Source: GCA-002697625 sp002697625 (GTDB lineage Bacteria > Bacteroidota > Bacteroidia > Flavobacteriales > BACL11). From it: a stretch of 31,822 bases of DNA. Position 1 is the stretch's first letter. The number at the start of each line of letters is the position of its first letter. Below, piece after piece: positions 22,903 through 30,487 of this stretch. The notes beneath the pieces are model-generated. The model saw only the letters and a program-made list of their open reading frames with translations. It was not told the DNA's origin and ran no database searches. The stretch lies in contig CAXFOB010000007.1 in NCBI GenBank assembly GCA_964004625.1, positions 1-31,822 of the forward strand, in the 5' to 3' direction. The position numbers and the translations under genes are program-made.

Positions 22903-24993
22903 ATGAATAAAATTATACCATTTATATTACTTAGTATATTCATATCTTGTAGTTCAGAGAAAAATATACAATATCCAATAACAGAAAAAATACTAGTAAC
23001 AGATACTTATTTCAACACTACCATAGAAGACCCTTACAGATGGTTGGAGGAGGATACCTCTTTAAAAGTAAAGGACTGGATAGAGGAGCAGAATAAACTT
23101 ACTTTTTCTTACTTGGAAAAAATCCCACAAAGAGATAATATAAGAAATAGGTTAGAAGACTTATGGAATTATGAAAAAATAGGAACTCCATTTATAGAGG
23201 GAGAGTATACTTATTTTTATAAGAATGATGGTTTACAAAACCAGTATGTACTTTACAGAAAAAGGGGAGGGGAAGAAGAATCTGTTTTCATTGATCCAAA
23301 TCAATTTTCGGAAGATGGCACTATTTCTTTATCGGGAATTTCTTTTTCCGAAGATGGTAGTTTGTTGGCCTATTCTATTTCAGAAGGAGGTTCTGATTGG
23401 AGAAAAGTTATTGTTATAGAAACCGAAAATAAAAGTCAAGTAGAAGACACTCTATTAGATGTAAAATTTTCAGGAATTAGTTGGAATGGAAATGATGGTT
23501 TTTACTATTCTACATACGATAAACCACAAACATCTACTCTTTCTGACAAAACGGATCAGCATAAATTGTACTACCACACTCTAGGGACACCTCAAGAAAA
23601 GGATAAAGTAGTTTTTGGGGACAAACAAAAGTTCAGGTATGTGAGTGGATATATTACTGAAGATCAGAACTACTTAGTGATTAGTGCTTCAAAAACAACA
23701 TCTGGAAACAATCTATTTATAAAGGACAGAACCAAAAAAGAATCTCCCCTTATTCAGATTACAGATAACTTTGAGAGTAATAGTTACATTTCTCATAATA
23801 TAGGCAGTAAACTTTATATAACTACTAATTTGAATGCTCCAAACAAGAGGATGATTACTACAGATGCAAGTAATCCACAATTAGAAAACTGGAAAGATTT
23901 TATAGAAGAAACAGACAATGTGTTGACCGTGTCAAAAGGAGGTGGATACTTTTTTGCAAAATATTTTATAGATGCAAATTCTAAGGTGTTCCAATACAAT
24001 TATGACGGAGATTTTATAAGAGAAGTCGCATTTTCAGGAAAAGGAAATGTTAGTGGTTTTGGTGGAAAAGAAGATCAAAAAGACATTTTTTACAGATTTA
24101 GCAATTATATCACACCAGGATCATCATTTAATTATAATGTAGAAAGTGGAGAATCTACTTTGTATTGGAACCCAGCCATTGATTTTGATTCTGATAATTT
24201 TGTGTCTGAACAACATTTTTATACTTCTAAAGACGGCACCAAAGTTCCAATAAGTATTATGTATAAAAAGGGAACTAAGTTAGACGGAAGCAATCCAACA
24301 ATTTTGTACGGATATGGAGGATTTAATATTTCATTAAAACCATCTTTTAGTGTGATCAATGCAATTTGGTTAGAACAAGGAGGAGTTTATGCAGTAGCAA
24401 ATATTAGAGGAGGAGGTGAATATGGGAAACAGTGGCATGATTCTGGAACTAAAATGCAGAAACAAAATGTTTTTGATGATTTTATTGCCGCTGCAGAATT
24501 TTTGATTCAAAAGCAATATACTTCTTCTGATAATTTAGCAATAAGTGGTAGATCTAACGGAGGGTTATTAGTCGGAGCTTGTATGACGCAAAGACCAGAG
24601 TTATTTAAGGTTGCTTTGCCAGCTGTTGGTGTTTTAGATATGTTGAGGTATCATACTTTTACTGCTGGGGCCGGGTGGGCTTACGATTATGGAACTTCTG
24701 AAACAAGCAAAGAAATGTTCGACTATTTACTGAATTACTCCCCAGTACATAATGTAAATGAAGGAGTAGAATATCCTGCAACATTGGTGCTAACGGGAGA
24801 CCATGATGATAGAGTGGTGCCTGCACATAGTTTTAAATTTGCTGCAGAATTACAAGAAAAGCAGAGCGGAATTAGTCCAATTTTAATTAGAATTGAAACT
24901 AATGCAGGACATGGATCAGGGACTCCAATTAGTAAAAGAATAGAGGAAGCAGCTGATGTAATGGGTTTTGTATTATATCATTGTGCAAAATAA
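22903..24993 (+). CDS. Prolyl oligopeptidase family serine peptidase (S9A), lipoprotein
   Basis: The 696-residue protein begins with a lipoprotein-type signal, MNKIIPFILLSIFISCSSEKN (Cys16), then a beta-propeller region (~60-410) and a C-terminal alpha/beta-hydrolase domain. The catalytic triad reads Ser551 (SGRSNGGLL), Asp635 (GDHDDRVVP) and His670 (NAGHGSG), matching S9A prolyl oligopeptidases, which cleave short peptides after proline. The N-terminal YPITEKILVTDTYFNTTIEDPYRWLEED is also typical of the family. I use ATG 22903; the upstream ATG at 22858 would overlap the preceding gene and bury the signal peptide. It is the last gene of the yicC operon. Confidence 0.92.
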   Translation: MNKIIPFILLSIFISCSSEKNIQYPITEKILVTDTYFNTTIEDPYRWLEEDTSLKVKDWIEEQNKLTFSYLEKIPQRDNIRNRLEDLWNYEKIGTPFIEGEYTYFYKNDGLQNQYVLYRKRGGEEESVFIDPNQFSEDGTISLSGISFSEDGSLLAYSISEGGSDWRKVIVIETENKSQVEDTLLDVKFSGISWNGNDGFYYSTYDKPQTSTLSDKTDQHKLYYHTLGTPQEKDKVVFGDKQKFRYVSGYITEDQNYLVISASKTTSGNNLFIKDRTKKESPLIQITDNFESNSYISHNIGSKLYITTNLNAPNKRMITTDASNPQLENWKDFIEETDNVLTVSKGGGYFFAKYFIDANSKVFQYNYDGDFIREVAFSGKGNVSGFGGKEDQKDIFYRFSNYITPGSSFNYNVESGESTLYWNPAIDFDSDNFVSEQHFYTSKDGTKVPISIMYKKGTKLDGSNPTILYGYGGFNISLKPSFSVINAIWLEQGGVYAVANIRGGGEYGKQWHDSGTKMQKQNVFDDFIAAAEFLIQKQYTSSDNLAISGRSNGGLLVGACMTQRPELFKVALPAVGVLDMLRYHTFTAGAGWAYDYGTSETSKEMFDYLLNYSPVHNVNEGVEYPATLVLTGDHDDRVVPAHSFKFAAELQEKQSGISPILIRIETNAGHGSGTPISKRIEEAADVMGFVLYHCAK

Positions 24994-25095
24994 AATTACT
25001 TCGCTTTTTGGACCGACCATCTACTAACAAAAATTAAAGAAATTAACTGGATTTTTTGATTACAAAAACCTTTAATAAGAATTCTGATTAGAAAA

Positions 25096-25142
25096 ATGTA
25101 CAATAGTTCCCTTTCATCTATATGACAAGAACTATTGTACAT
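25096..25142. terminator. Long hairpin between convergent genes, probable bidirectional terminator
   Basis: A 14-base arm ATGTACAATAGTTC (25096-25109) and its exact reverse complement (25129-25142) enclose a 19-base loop. It lies between the end of the oligopeptidase gene and the end of the Cys/His lipoprotein gene. The minus-strand side is followed by TTTTC; the plus-strand side lacks a strong T-run, so termination there is less sure. Confidence 0.55.
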
Positions 25143-25159
25143 AAATCAATCAAGATTTT

Positions 25160-25447
25160 TTAGTGATGACCACAATGAATCTCTGAATACGTTCCTGCAG
25201 GAACAGTGTCATTCCCTACTACTACGTCTGCATCTAGTGTATACGTGAAGTCTGCTCCTTCAGCTTCCTCTAGTTCAGACCCGCAAAACTCATCTCCTCC
25301 AGCAGCATTCATAATTTCTACTTCCACTTCATCTCCAGCTGCATTTACATATGCAATATGACAGTGTTCGCACTCGTCATGACTGTCTGTACAAGCACTC
25401 AATAAAGCTAGCGATAGCACAAACATTCCTAATGTTGTTTTTTTCAT
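25160..25447 (-). CDS. Small Cys/His-rich lipoprotein, putative metal-binding
   Basis: The 95-residue protein has a lipoprotein signal (LSLALLSAC, Cys19). The short mature part carries clusters of potential metal ligands: DECEHCHIAY (Cys26, His28, Cys29, His30), an isolated EFCGSELEE (Cys55) and a C-terminal HCGHH (His91, Cys92, His94, His95). It is strongly acidic overall. I do not recognise a named family. The gene follows the TonB-dependent receptor by 78 bases on the same strand, and the receptor is divergent from a Fur/Zur-like regulator. A role in binding or delivering a metal such as zinc at the cell surface is an inference from residues and context. Confidence 0.7.
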   Translation of the reverse strand: MKKTTLGMFVLSLALLSACTDSHDECEHCHIAYVNAAGDEVEVEIMNAAGGDEFCGSELEEAEGADFTYTLDADVVVGNDTVPAGTYSEIHCGHH

Positions 25448-25525
25448 AATTTTATTTTTGATTTTATTAATACTGACATAATATTTCTTTATGTTTCGCT
25501 TATTAAAAGCTCATCAGAGTATTTG

Positions 25526-27808
25526 TTAAAATTCATATTTTAGATTAATATTAATTGACCTTCCAGGGTTTGGAACCCCATTAGGACCGACACCTCTAAT
25601 CCTAGAGATATGGGGTGTATATTCTGAATTAAATAGATTCTGTATTCCAAAAGTATATTTTAAGTTGTCACTGACATTACCTCCTATTTGCAAGTTAAAA
25701 ACATTATAAGAATCTGTAGCTTCTTCATATTGTGCTATACTATTCTGTTCAAATTTATACTTGTGATATAATGAAATGCTATTAATTTTAAATTTATTTA
25801 ATTTTTCATATTTACTTAAATCTAAAAGTAATCTTGTTTTAATACTGTTTGCTGGAGTTAATGCTAAACCAAGTGAGTCTTCCTTATTGTTAGTTTTTAA
25901 AAATGAATATGATTGTTCAATATGTAAATTATGTAAATAATGAGGATGGTAATGTAAGTTCATTTCAAAACCTTTTAACTCTACCGATTCATATTGCATA
26001 TATTCATAAACTCTATAAGACCCCAGAACATTTCCAAAATTATCTTCTGATATGTAAATCGAATCAGTTAGATTGATTGATATAAAATTATTTATATTTT
26101 GGATAAATGGATTTATTACAATTCCTAAATGGTCATTTGACCATTGGTATTTAAAGTCAATTTGGTTTGCTTTCTCTATTGACAAACTAGTATCACCAAG
26201 TTCATATCTATTTGTCCCGTGATGCACCCCATTTGAAAATAATTCAGAAAAATGCGGAGCTCTATATGATCCCGAATAACTAATTCGTGTAATATGGTCT
26301 TTAAATTTATAATAAAATCCAGAAGAGAAACTAGGATGGGTGAATGATTTCTCATAATCAACATTAAATACCATGTTAGTAGTAACAGTATTATCTTTAG
26401 ATTTTAATGTTTTGTAATCGAAACGAGCTCCTAAATTCAAACCTATATTATTTGTTTCATAATTAAATGTTCCATATGGTCCAATATTCATTGATGAAGC
26501 GTCAGGGACCAACCGTTCATTAATATTATTTTTATTATTTAATATAGAAAATTGAGACCCAAACTCTAATGTTGAATTATTTAGAAAATATTTTACATGT
26601 GGATTTATAAGAGTATTTGATAAGATTAAATCAAACGCGGGACTAGTTATTTTTTCGTATTCTTTCAAGTTATTTATAAAATGGCCTATATACAAATTCA
26701 TTTTTGTATTATTTAAAAAATAATTCACATCATAAACCAATAAATTATTAGTTACGTCTTGATATGGAGTTTGGATTTCAAAATCTGTATTAAAGTCAAA
26801 ACTTTCAGATAATAAATCTGTTAATGGAATTTGACTAGGGTCTCCAAGACATACGTGAGCAGGTATACCTGTTAACTCGTTATTAAGTTGATATCTAAAT
26901 GTATTTTGAAGATTATTTTTCTTGTGTGAGACAGAAAATTTAATTGTGTTTTTATTAAATCTAGAGTTAAAAAGGTATTGACCATTGGGAAGTTTATAGT
27001 CAGATGATAGTGTATATTCACCAAATAGGTTTAAAAAAAGATTTTTCTTATTCCATTTGATGCCAAACTGATTACTATTTGAGTGACTATTAATATTGAA
27101 TTTAGATCCAACAAAACCGTCTAACTTATCCGTCTTAACAAATGGCTGATCTTTAAAATATAAAAGACCCCCCATAGTTTCTGAACCATATCTTAATGCA
27201 CTTGAGCCTTTAATTAACTCAACCTTGTCTAAACCTAATTCTGTAAAACCAATACCGTGGTCATTCGCCCATTGTTGGTTGTTTATTTGCATTCCATTTA
27301 AGTATGTAACAACTCTCATTCCAGACAAACCTCTAACTACTACTTTTTGAATACCAGTTCCAGAAGAAATTAAATCAACACCACTCAATTCTTCAACACT
27401 TTCAAGAAGACTGTTACTATTTAAAAAAACATCTTTTATATTTTTATTTACAATGTTGGTTAACTTACTATTTCCTAAAACATTGTATGAAGCAGCTACA
27501 CTTATCTCATCAACTTTGACATGTAAATCATCTAACATAATTAGTAGTTCAATATTACCAGCATATTGACTTTTTTTAGATTCATAACCATTTTTATAAA
27601 AATAAATATACGAACCAATTGACAATTCCAAATCAATTGAAAATTCTCCTGATTTATTAGTGTATAAATTTATATCATTTTCTGGTAATACTATTTCAAC
27701 TTCAGGAATCGGAACACTATCTTTATCAACCACCACACCAGTTATTTGTGACTTTAGTGTAAATGTCACAACCATCATAATAAATAATACTAAAACATTT
27801 GTTTTCAT
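25526..27808 (-). CDS. TonB-dependent receptor, probable metal or metallophore uptake
   Basis: The 760-residue outer-membrane receptor starts with a signal peptide (MKTNVLVLFIMMVVTFTLKSQ), then a carboxypeptidase-like beta domain (residues ~21-95, ITGVVVDKDSVPIPEVEI), a plug (DLISSGTGIQKVVVRGLSGMRVV...VELIKGSSALRYGSETMGG) and a 22-strand-type barrel ending FEYKL-style in INLKYEF. It contains LFSNGVHHGTNRYELGD, a segment I recall as similar in zinc receptors of the ZnuD type; that link is tentative. I use ATG 27808; upstream ATG 27883 would run through the operator. A divergent Fur-family gene and paired palindromes over its promoter indicate metal-dependent repression. Confidence 0.9.
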   Translation of the reverse strand: MKTNVLVLFIMMVVTFTLKSQITGVVVDKDSVPIPEVEIVLPENDINLYTNKSGEFSIDLELSIGSYIYFYKNGYESKKSQYAGNIELLIMLDDLHVKVDEISVAASYNVLGNSKLTNIVNKNIKDVFLNSNSLLESVEELSGVDLISSGTGIQKVVVRGLSGMRVVTYLNGMQINNQQWANDHGIGFTELGLDKVELIKGSSALRYGSETMGGLLYFKDQPFVKTDKLDGFVGSKFNINSHSNSNQFGIKWNKKNLFLNLFGEYTLSSDYKLPNGQYLFNSRFNKNTIKFSVSHKKNNLQNTFRYQLNNELTGIPAHVCLGDPSQIPLTDLLSESFDFNTDFEIQTPYQDVTNNLLVYDVNYFLNNTKMNLYIGHFINNLKEYEKITSPAFDLILSNTLINPHVKYFLNNSTLEFGSQFSILNNKNNINERLVPDASSMNIGPYGTFNYETNNIGLNLGARFDYKTLKSKDNTVTTNMVFNVDYEKSFTHPSFSSGFYYKFKDHITRISYSGSYRAPHFSELFSNGVHHGTNRYELGDTSLSIEKANQIDFKYQWSNDHLGIVINPFIQNINNFISINLTDSIYISEDNFGNVLGSYRVYEYMQYESVELKGFEMNLHYHPHYLHNLHIEQSYSFLKTNNKEDSLGLALTPANSIKTRLLLDLSKYEKLNKFKINSISLYHKYKFEQNSIAQYEEATDSYNVFNLQIGGNVSDNLKYTFGIQNLFNSEYTPHISRIRGVGPNGVPNPGRSININLKYEF

Positions 27809-27839
27809 AAAATTGCTTCCCGATATTAATTTAAACCTG

Positions 27840-27862
27840 TTAACGCAACTGAGTTGCAAATA
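27840..27862. promoter_or_regulatory. Operator-like palindrome A (probable Fur/Zur box)
   Basis: The core GCAACT-G-AGTTGC (27845-27857) is a perfect 6+6 inverted repeat around one base, preceded by TTAAC. It matches palindrome B at most positions when aligned at the core, and its right edge meets the receptor -7 box. Binding by the adjacent regulator is inferred from position and repetition. Confidence 0.6.
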
Positions 27863-27864
27863 TA
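27857..27864 (-). promoter_or_regulatory. -7 box TATATTTG of the TonB receptor promoter
   Basis: A perfect TAnnTTTG match on the minus strand. A TTG (27885-27883) lies 18 bases upstream as the -33 element and falls inside palindrome B; the -7 box itself touches palindrome A. The ATG is 48 bases downstream. Confidence 0.65.
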
Positions 27865-27875
27865 AAATAATGATA

Positions 27876-27900
27876 TTTAACACAACTATATTGCGTTAAA
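27876..27900. promoter_or_regulatory. Operator-like palindrome B (probable Fur/Zur box)
   Basis: TTTAAC and GTTAAA arms flank the core CAACTATATTG, so 9 of 12 base pairs are symmetrical around 27888. The centre is 37 bases from that of palindrome A, and the two share the pattern TTAACrCAACTrwrTTGC. It overlaps the -33 regions of both divergent promoters. Confidence 0.6.
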
Positions 27901-27909
27901 TAAATTTAC

Positions 27910-27917
27910 TATATTTG
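27910..27917 (+). promoter_or_regulatory. -7 box TATATTTG of the Fur-family gene
   Basis: A perfect TAnnTTTG match on the plus strand. A TTG at 27891-27893, inside palindrome B, is 16 bases upstream as the probable -33. The ATG is 18 bases downstream. The arrangement suggests self-regulation. Confidence 0.6.
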
Positions 27918-27935
27918 TAATTAAAAGTTTTAAAC

Positions 27936-28349
27936 ATGAGTATCTCAGAAGAATTATTAAGTAATTATGGATTAAGAAATACTGCTTTCAGAAAAAAGTT
28001 GTTGAAACTATTTCAAAATTCAGAGTCAACCTTGACAGTAGAAAAGATAAAGGACAAGATAGGTAGAAAGAACGACAAAGTTACTATATATAGAGCTCTA
28101 TCTTCATTTGAAAAGAGTGGGATAATACACCAAGTCCCAGATAAAAATAATGTGTCTCGTTACGCTTTATGTACTTCAACATGTAATTCTTCTAATCATA
28201 CCCACCATCACGCTCATTTTATTTGTGATCATTGTGATAATACTCTATGTTTAGAAGAAATAGACCTCCCTAAAATAAAAACAATAAAAGGGTTTAAATT
28301 CAAAAAGACAGAATTAATAATACAAGGTAGTTGTCCTAAATGCTTATGA
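27936..28349 (+). CDS. Fur/Zur-family metal-responsive transcriptional regulator
   Basis: The 137-residue protein has an N-terminal winged helix (GLRNTAFRKKLLKLF; KVTIYRALSSFEKSGIIHQV at residues 48-67) and a C-terminal dimer domain with the Fur-type HHAHFICDHC motif. Cys97/Cys100 and Cys133/Cys136 are placed to hold the structural zinc, and His88-His94 supply further ligands. Extra cysteines at 79 and 83 precede the His cluster. Family members sense iron, zinc, manganese or peroxide; the metal cannot be told by eye, but the Cys/His-rich neighbours favour zinc (Zur-like). It is divergent from the TonB receptor and shares palindromes in the gap, so it probably represses both. Confidence 0.9.
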   Translation: MSISEELLSNYGLRNTAFRKKLLKLFQNSESTLTVEKIKDKIGRKNDKVTIYRALSSFEKSGIIHQVPDKNNVSRYALCTSTCNSSNHTHHHAHFICDHCDNTLCLEEIDLPKIKTIKGFKFKKTELIIQGSCPKCL

Positions 28350-28410
28350 TAGCCTTAAATTTTAATGATGATTAAGTAAATTTAGCAGAAGATTTTCTGA
28401 AATATTTAAT

Positions 28411-28442
28411 AAATAAACCCACTCAATTGAGTGGGTTTATTT
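28411..28442. terminator. Bidirectional terminator, perfect 32-base palindrome
   Basis: AAATAAACCCACTCAA (28411-28426) is followed by its exact reverse complement, with T-rich sequence on both sides. It serves the Fur-family gene on the plus strand and the CAU tRNA on the minus strand. The same stem core occurs in the terminator at 569-593. Confidence 0.85.
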
Positions 28443-28444
28443 AT

Positions 28445-28521
28445 TGGTGGGCCTAGTTGGGCTTGAACCAACGACCCCTTGATTATGAGTCAAGTGCTCT
28501 AACCAGCTGAGCTATAGGCCC
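28445..28521 (-). tRNA. tRNA with CAU anticodon (elongator tRNA-Met or tRNA-Ile2)
   Basis: The minus strand folds as a full cloverleaf: acceptor GGGCCTA pairing with TAGGCCC, D-arm with AGCTCAGCTGGTTAGAGC, anticodon loop CTCATAA, T-arm GTTGGTTCAAGCCCAAC and an encoded CCA end. The anticodon CAT is read by elongator Met or by lysidine-modified Ile tRNA; I cannot separate them by eye. It is not the initiator, since the acceptor starts with a normal G-C pair. Confidence 0.93.
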
Positions 28522-28536
28522 AAAAAACTCATGTTG

Positions 28537-28544
28537 CAAATCTA
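28537..28544 (-). promoter_or_regulatory. -7 box TAGATTTG of the CAU tRNA
   Basis: A perfect TAnnTTTG match on the minus strand, 15 bases before the tRNA 5' end, with a TTG (28568-28566) 21 bases upstream as the -33 element. Confidence 0.6.
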
Positions 28545-28577
28545 TTAAAATGATTTTATATTTTACAACTTTGTAAA

Positions 28578-29198
28578 ATGAAAAATATAAAATCTATTAT
28601 TTTTGATTTAGGAGCTGTTTTGCTAAATATAGATTACAAAAAAACAATTGATGAATTTGAAAAATTAGGCGTAGATAATTCTTCTATTTTTTATTCTAAA
28701 AAAACACAGAATCCTATTTTTAGCCTATTAGAATGCGGTAAAATTTCAGAAAAAAACTTTGTAAAAGAGATCCAGAAATATTGCAATCAAGCAGAGTATA
28801 ATAAAATTATTTTTGCCTGGAATGCCCTTTTGTTAGATCTTCCGCATAAAAGAGTTCAGTTATTAAAAACTGTTAAACAACACTATAATGTTTTTCTATT
28901 ATCTAACACAAATTCTATTCATATTTCTGAGTTTAGAAATCAAATTGGAGAAAACAGATATTTAGATTTCTATAATACATTTGATAAAGTTTACTATTCT
29001 CATAAAATAGGATTTAGAAAACCTAATAAAGAAGCGTATCAGATTATATTAGAAGAAAATAATCTAAATGCTGAAGAAGTTTTTTTTATTGATGATTCTC
29101 CTCAGCATATTGAAGGAGCAAAAAAAATAGGCATACAGACTTATCACTTACAAGATAATGAAGAAATAACTACTTTATTTCCTGACATAATTCTATAA
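28578..29198 (+). CDS. HAD-superfamily hydrolase (HAD-IA, YihX-like)
   Basis: The 206-residue protein has the HAD motifs: motif I IIFDLGAVLLNID with nucleophile Asp10 (the second residue of the pair is Gly12, not Asp, as in YihX-type members), motif II LLSNTNS with Ser109, motif III Lys148 in GFRKPNKEAY, and motif IV FIDDSPQHIEGA (Asp172, Asp173). It is probably a small-molecule phosphatase, for example on a sugar phosphate; the substrate is unknown. The near-match box CAACTTTG ends four bases before the ATG, again giving a very short leader. The 3' end overlaps the convergent epimerase gene by 29 bases. Confidence 0.88.
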   Translation: MKNIKSIIFDLGAVLLNIDYKKTIDEFEKLGVDNSSIFYSKKTQNPIFSLLECGKISEKNFVKEIQKYCNQAEYNKIIFAWNALLLDLPHKRVQLLKTVKQHYNVFLLSNTNSIHISEFRNQIGENRYLDFYNTFDKVYYSHKIGFRKPNKEAYQIILEENNLNAEEVFFIDDSPQHIEGAKKIGIQTYHLQDNEEITTLFPDIIL

Positions 29199-29571
29199 GA
29201 ACTCCATTTGTATCTTTTGGGTGTAAAAAACAAATCAGTTTATTGTCTGCACCTCTCTTTGGGTTCTCATTCAATAATCTAATTCCTTCCTTTTTTAGTC
29301 TCCCCATTTCTGAAAAAATATCCTCTACCGCAAATGCAATATGATGAATTCCTTCTTTATTTTTCTGTAAATATTTATGTATCGCACTTCTGTCATTTGT
29401 AGATGAGACTAATTCAATCTTGTTCTCACCTATCTGAAAAAAAGAAGTAAGAACTCCTTCTGACTCCACCACTTCAGATTTATAACAATTTCCCCCAAAA
29501 ATTTTAGAAAAAATAAGGTTTGATTTCTCAATATCAGATACAGCAATACCTATATGTTCTATTTTTTTCAT
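29170..29571 (-). CDS. mce: Methylmalonyl-CoA epimerase
   Basis: The 133-residue vicinal-oxygen-chelate protein interconverts the (R) and (S) forms of methylmalonyl-CoA, linking propionyl-CoA and succinyl-CoA. Metal ligands fit His6 (IEHIGIAV), Gln46 (FFQIGENKIEL), a His in GIHHIAFAV (76/77) and Glu127 (VLIELCQE). The N-terminal IEHIGIAVSDIEKS and the RGADNKLICFLHPKDTNGVLIEL end are typical of the enzyme. It is short but complete. It lies 19 bases after the PorP/SprF gene on the same strand, so may be cotranscribed with it, though the functions are unrelated. It overlaps the convergent HAD gene by 29 bases. Confidence 0.92.
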   Translation of the reverse strand: MKKIEHIGIAVSDIEKSNLIFSKIFGGNCYKSEVVESEGVLTSFFQIGENKIELVSSTNDRSAIHKYLQKNKEGIHHIAFAVEDIFSEMGRLKKEGIRLLNENPKRGADNKLICFLHPKDTNGVLIELCQEIK

Positions 29572-29590
29572 TATAATAGAGGAAGAAATA

Positions 29591-30487
29591 TTAATATTTT
29601 TTGTAATTAGGTATTCGGATGGACATGGTTAACTCGTGTGTTCCGAATTGATGACTACTAATGGATCCAAAATAATGATCGAAAGAGTAAGCAAGTTGAA
29701 CCTTATCAGAATTTGTACCTACAGAAAAAGCCAAAGATGAATTAGACCTTATAGAAATTCCTGACCAAATCTGGTCCATATACAACACCCTTGTAGAAAA
29801 GTTATATTCAGCATCTCCATTGTCCCTGTTTCGCAATAATACAGATGGTTCTACATACCAATCTCTATCTATTTTTATTTTATAACCCGCAATTCCATAA
29901 TATATTCTCTCTCCTACATTACTACTAAAACCATATCCTGCTTCATTATTAAATGGTGTCTGAAGCATGTTTATTACAGAGTAACCAACATAAAAATCAT
30001 TATTATATAAATACAAACCAGAACTTGCATCTCCAACAAATTTCTCAAAGGACTTATCGTTATATGCAGGGTCTGGGCCTAGAGGTAATTCTCCTGGTTC
30101 AAAATCAAGATAATAATACATAGCCTTCGCTCCAATACCAAAAGAAATGTTTGCTCCATCCGCATTTAAGGGAACGTGATAGGCATAATTAATATTTAAG
30201 TTTGTTTGGTTAGAAGGATACGTTCTATCGTGCTCTAAATATCCTCCCATAGCTGATCGATTATTTAATGCTCCGTGATAACTTATGTTTGCAGATAATG
30301 GAGCTCCTTCAAATCCTAACCATTGCTGCCTAGTTTGTAGATTAAATACACTATACTCTGTACTACCAGAAATTGCAGGATTATAAATTACATTATTAGT
30401 ATAATACTGAGAAAACATAACCGCTTGTTGAGATTTTACAACAAAAACCGAACACGCAAATATTAATAATAGACCTATTTTCTTCAT
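29591..30487 (-). CDS. PorP/SprF family type IX secretion membrane protein
   Basis: The 298-residue protein has a signal peptide (MKKIGLLLIFACSVFVVKSQQ) followed directly by AVMFSQYYTNNVIYNPAISGS, the signature of PorP/SprF proteins, and then a beta-strand-rich outer-membrane barrel pattern (for example QTRQQWLGFEGAPLSANISYHGAL and YHVPLNADGANISFGIGAKAMYYYLDF). These proteins act with T9SS; SprF-type members are needed for secretion or attachment of partner proteins with type-B C-terminal domains. The ATG overlaps the stop of the upstream type-B protein gene by one base (TAATG), pointing to a functional pair. Confidence 0.92.
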   Translation of the reverse strand: MKKIGLLLIFACSVFVVKSQQAVMFSQYYTNNVIYNPAISGSTEYSVFNLQTRQQWLGFEGAPLSANISYHGALNNRSAMGGYLEHDRTYPSNQTNLNINYAYHVPLNADGANISFGIGAKAMYYYLDFEPGELPLGPDPAYNDKSFEKFVGDASSGLYLYNNDFYVGYSVINMLQTPFNNEAGYGFSSNVGERIYYGIAGYKIKIDRDWYVEPSVLLRNRDNGDAEYNFSTRVLYMDQIWSGISIRSNSSLAFSVGTNSDKVQLAYSFDHYFGSISSHQFGTHELTMSIRIPNYKKY

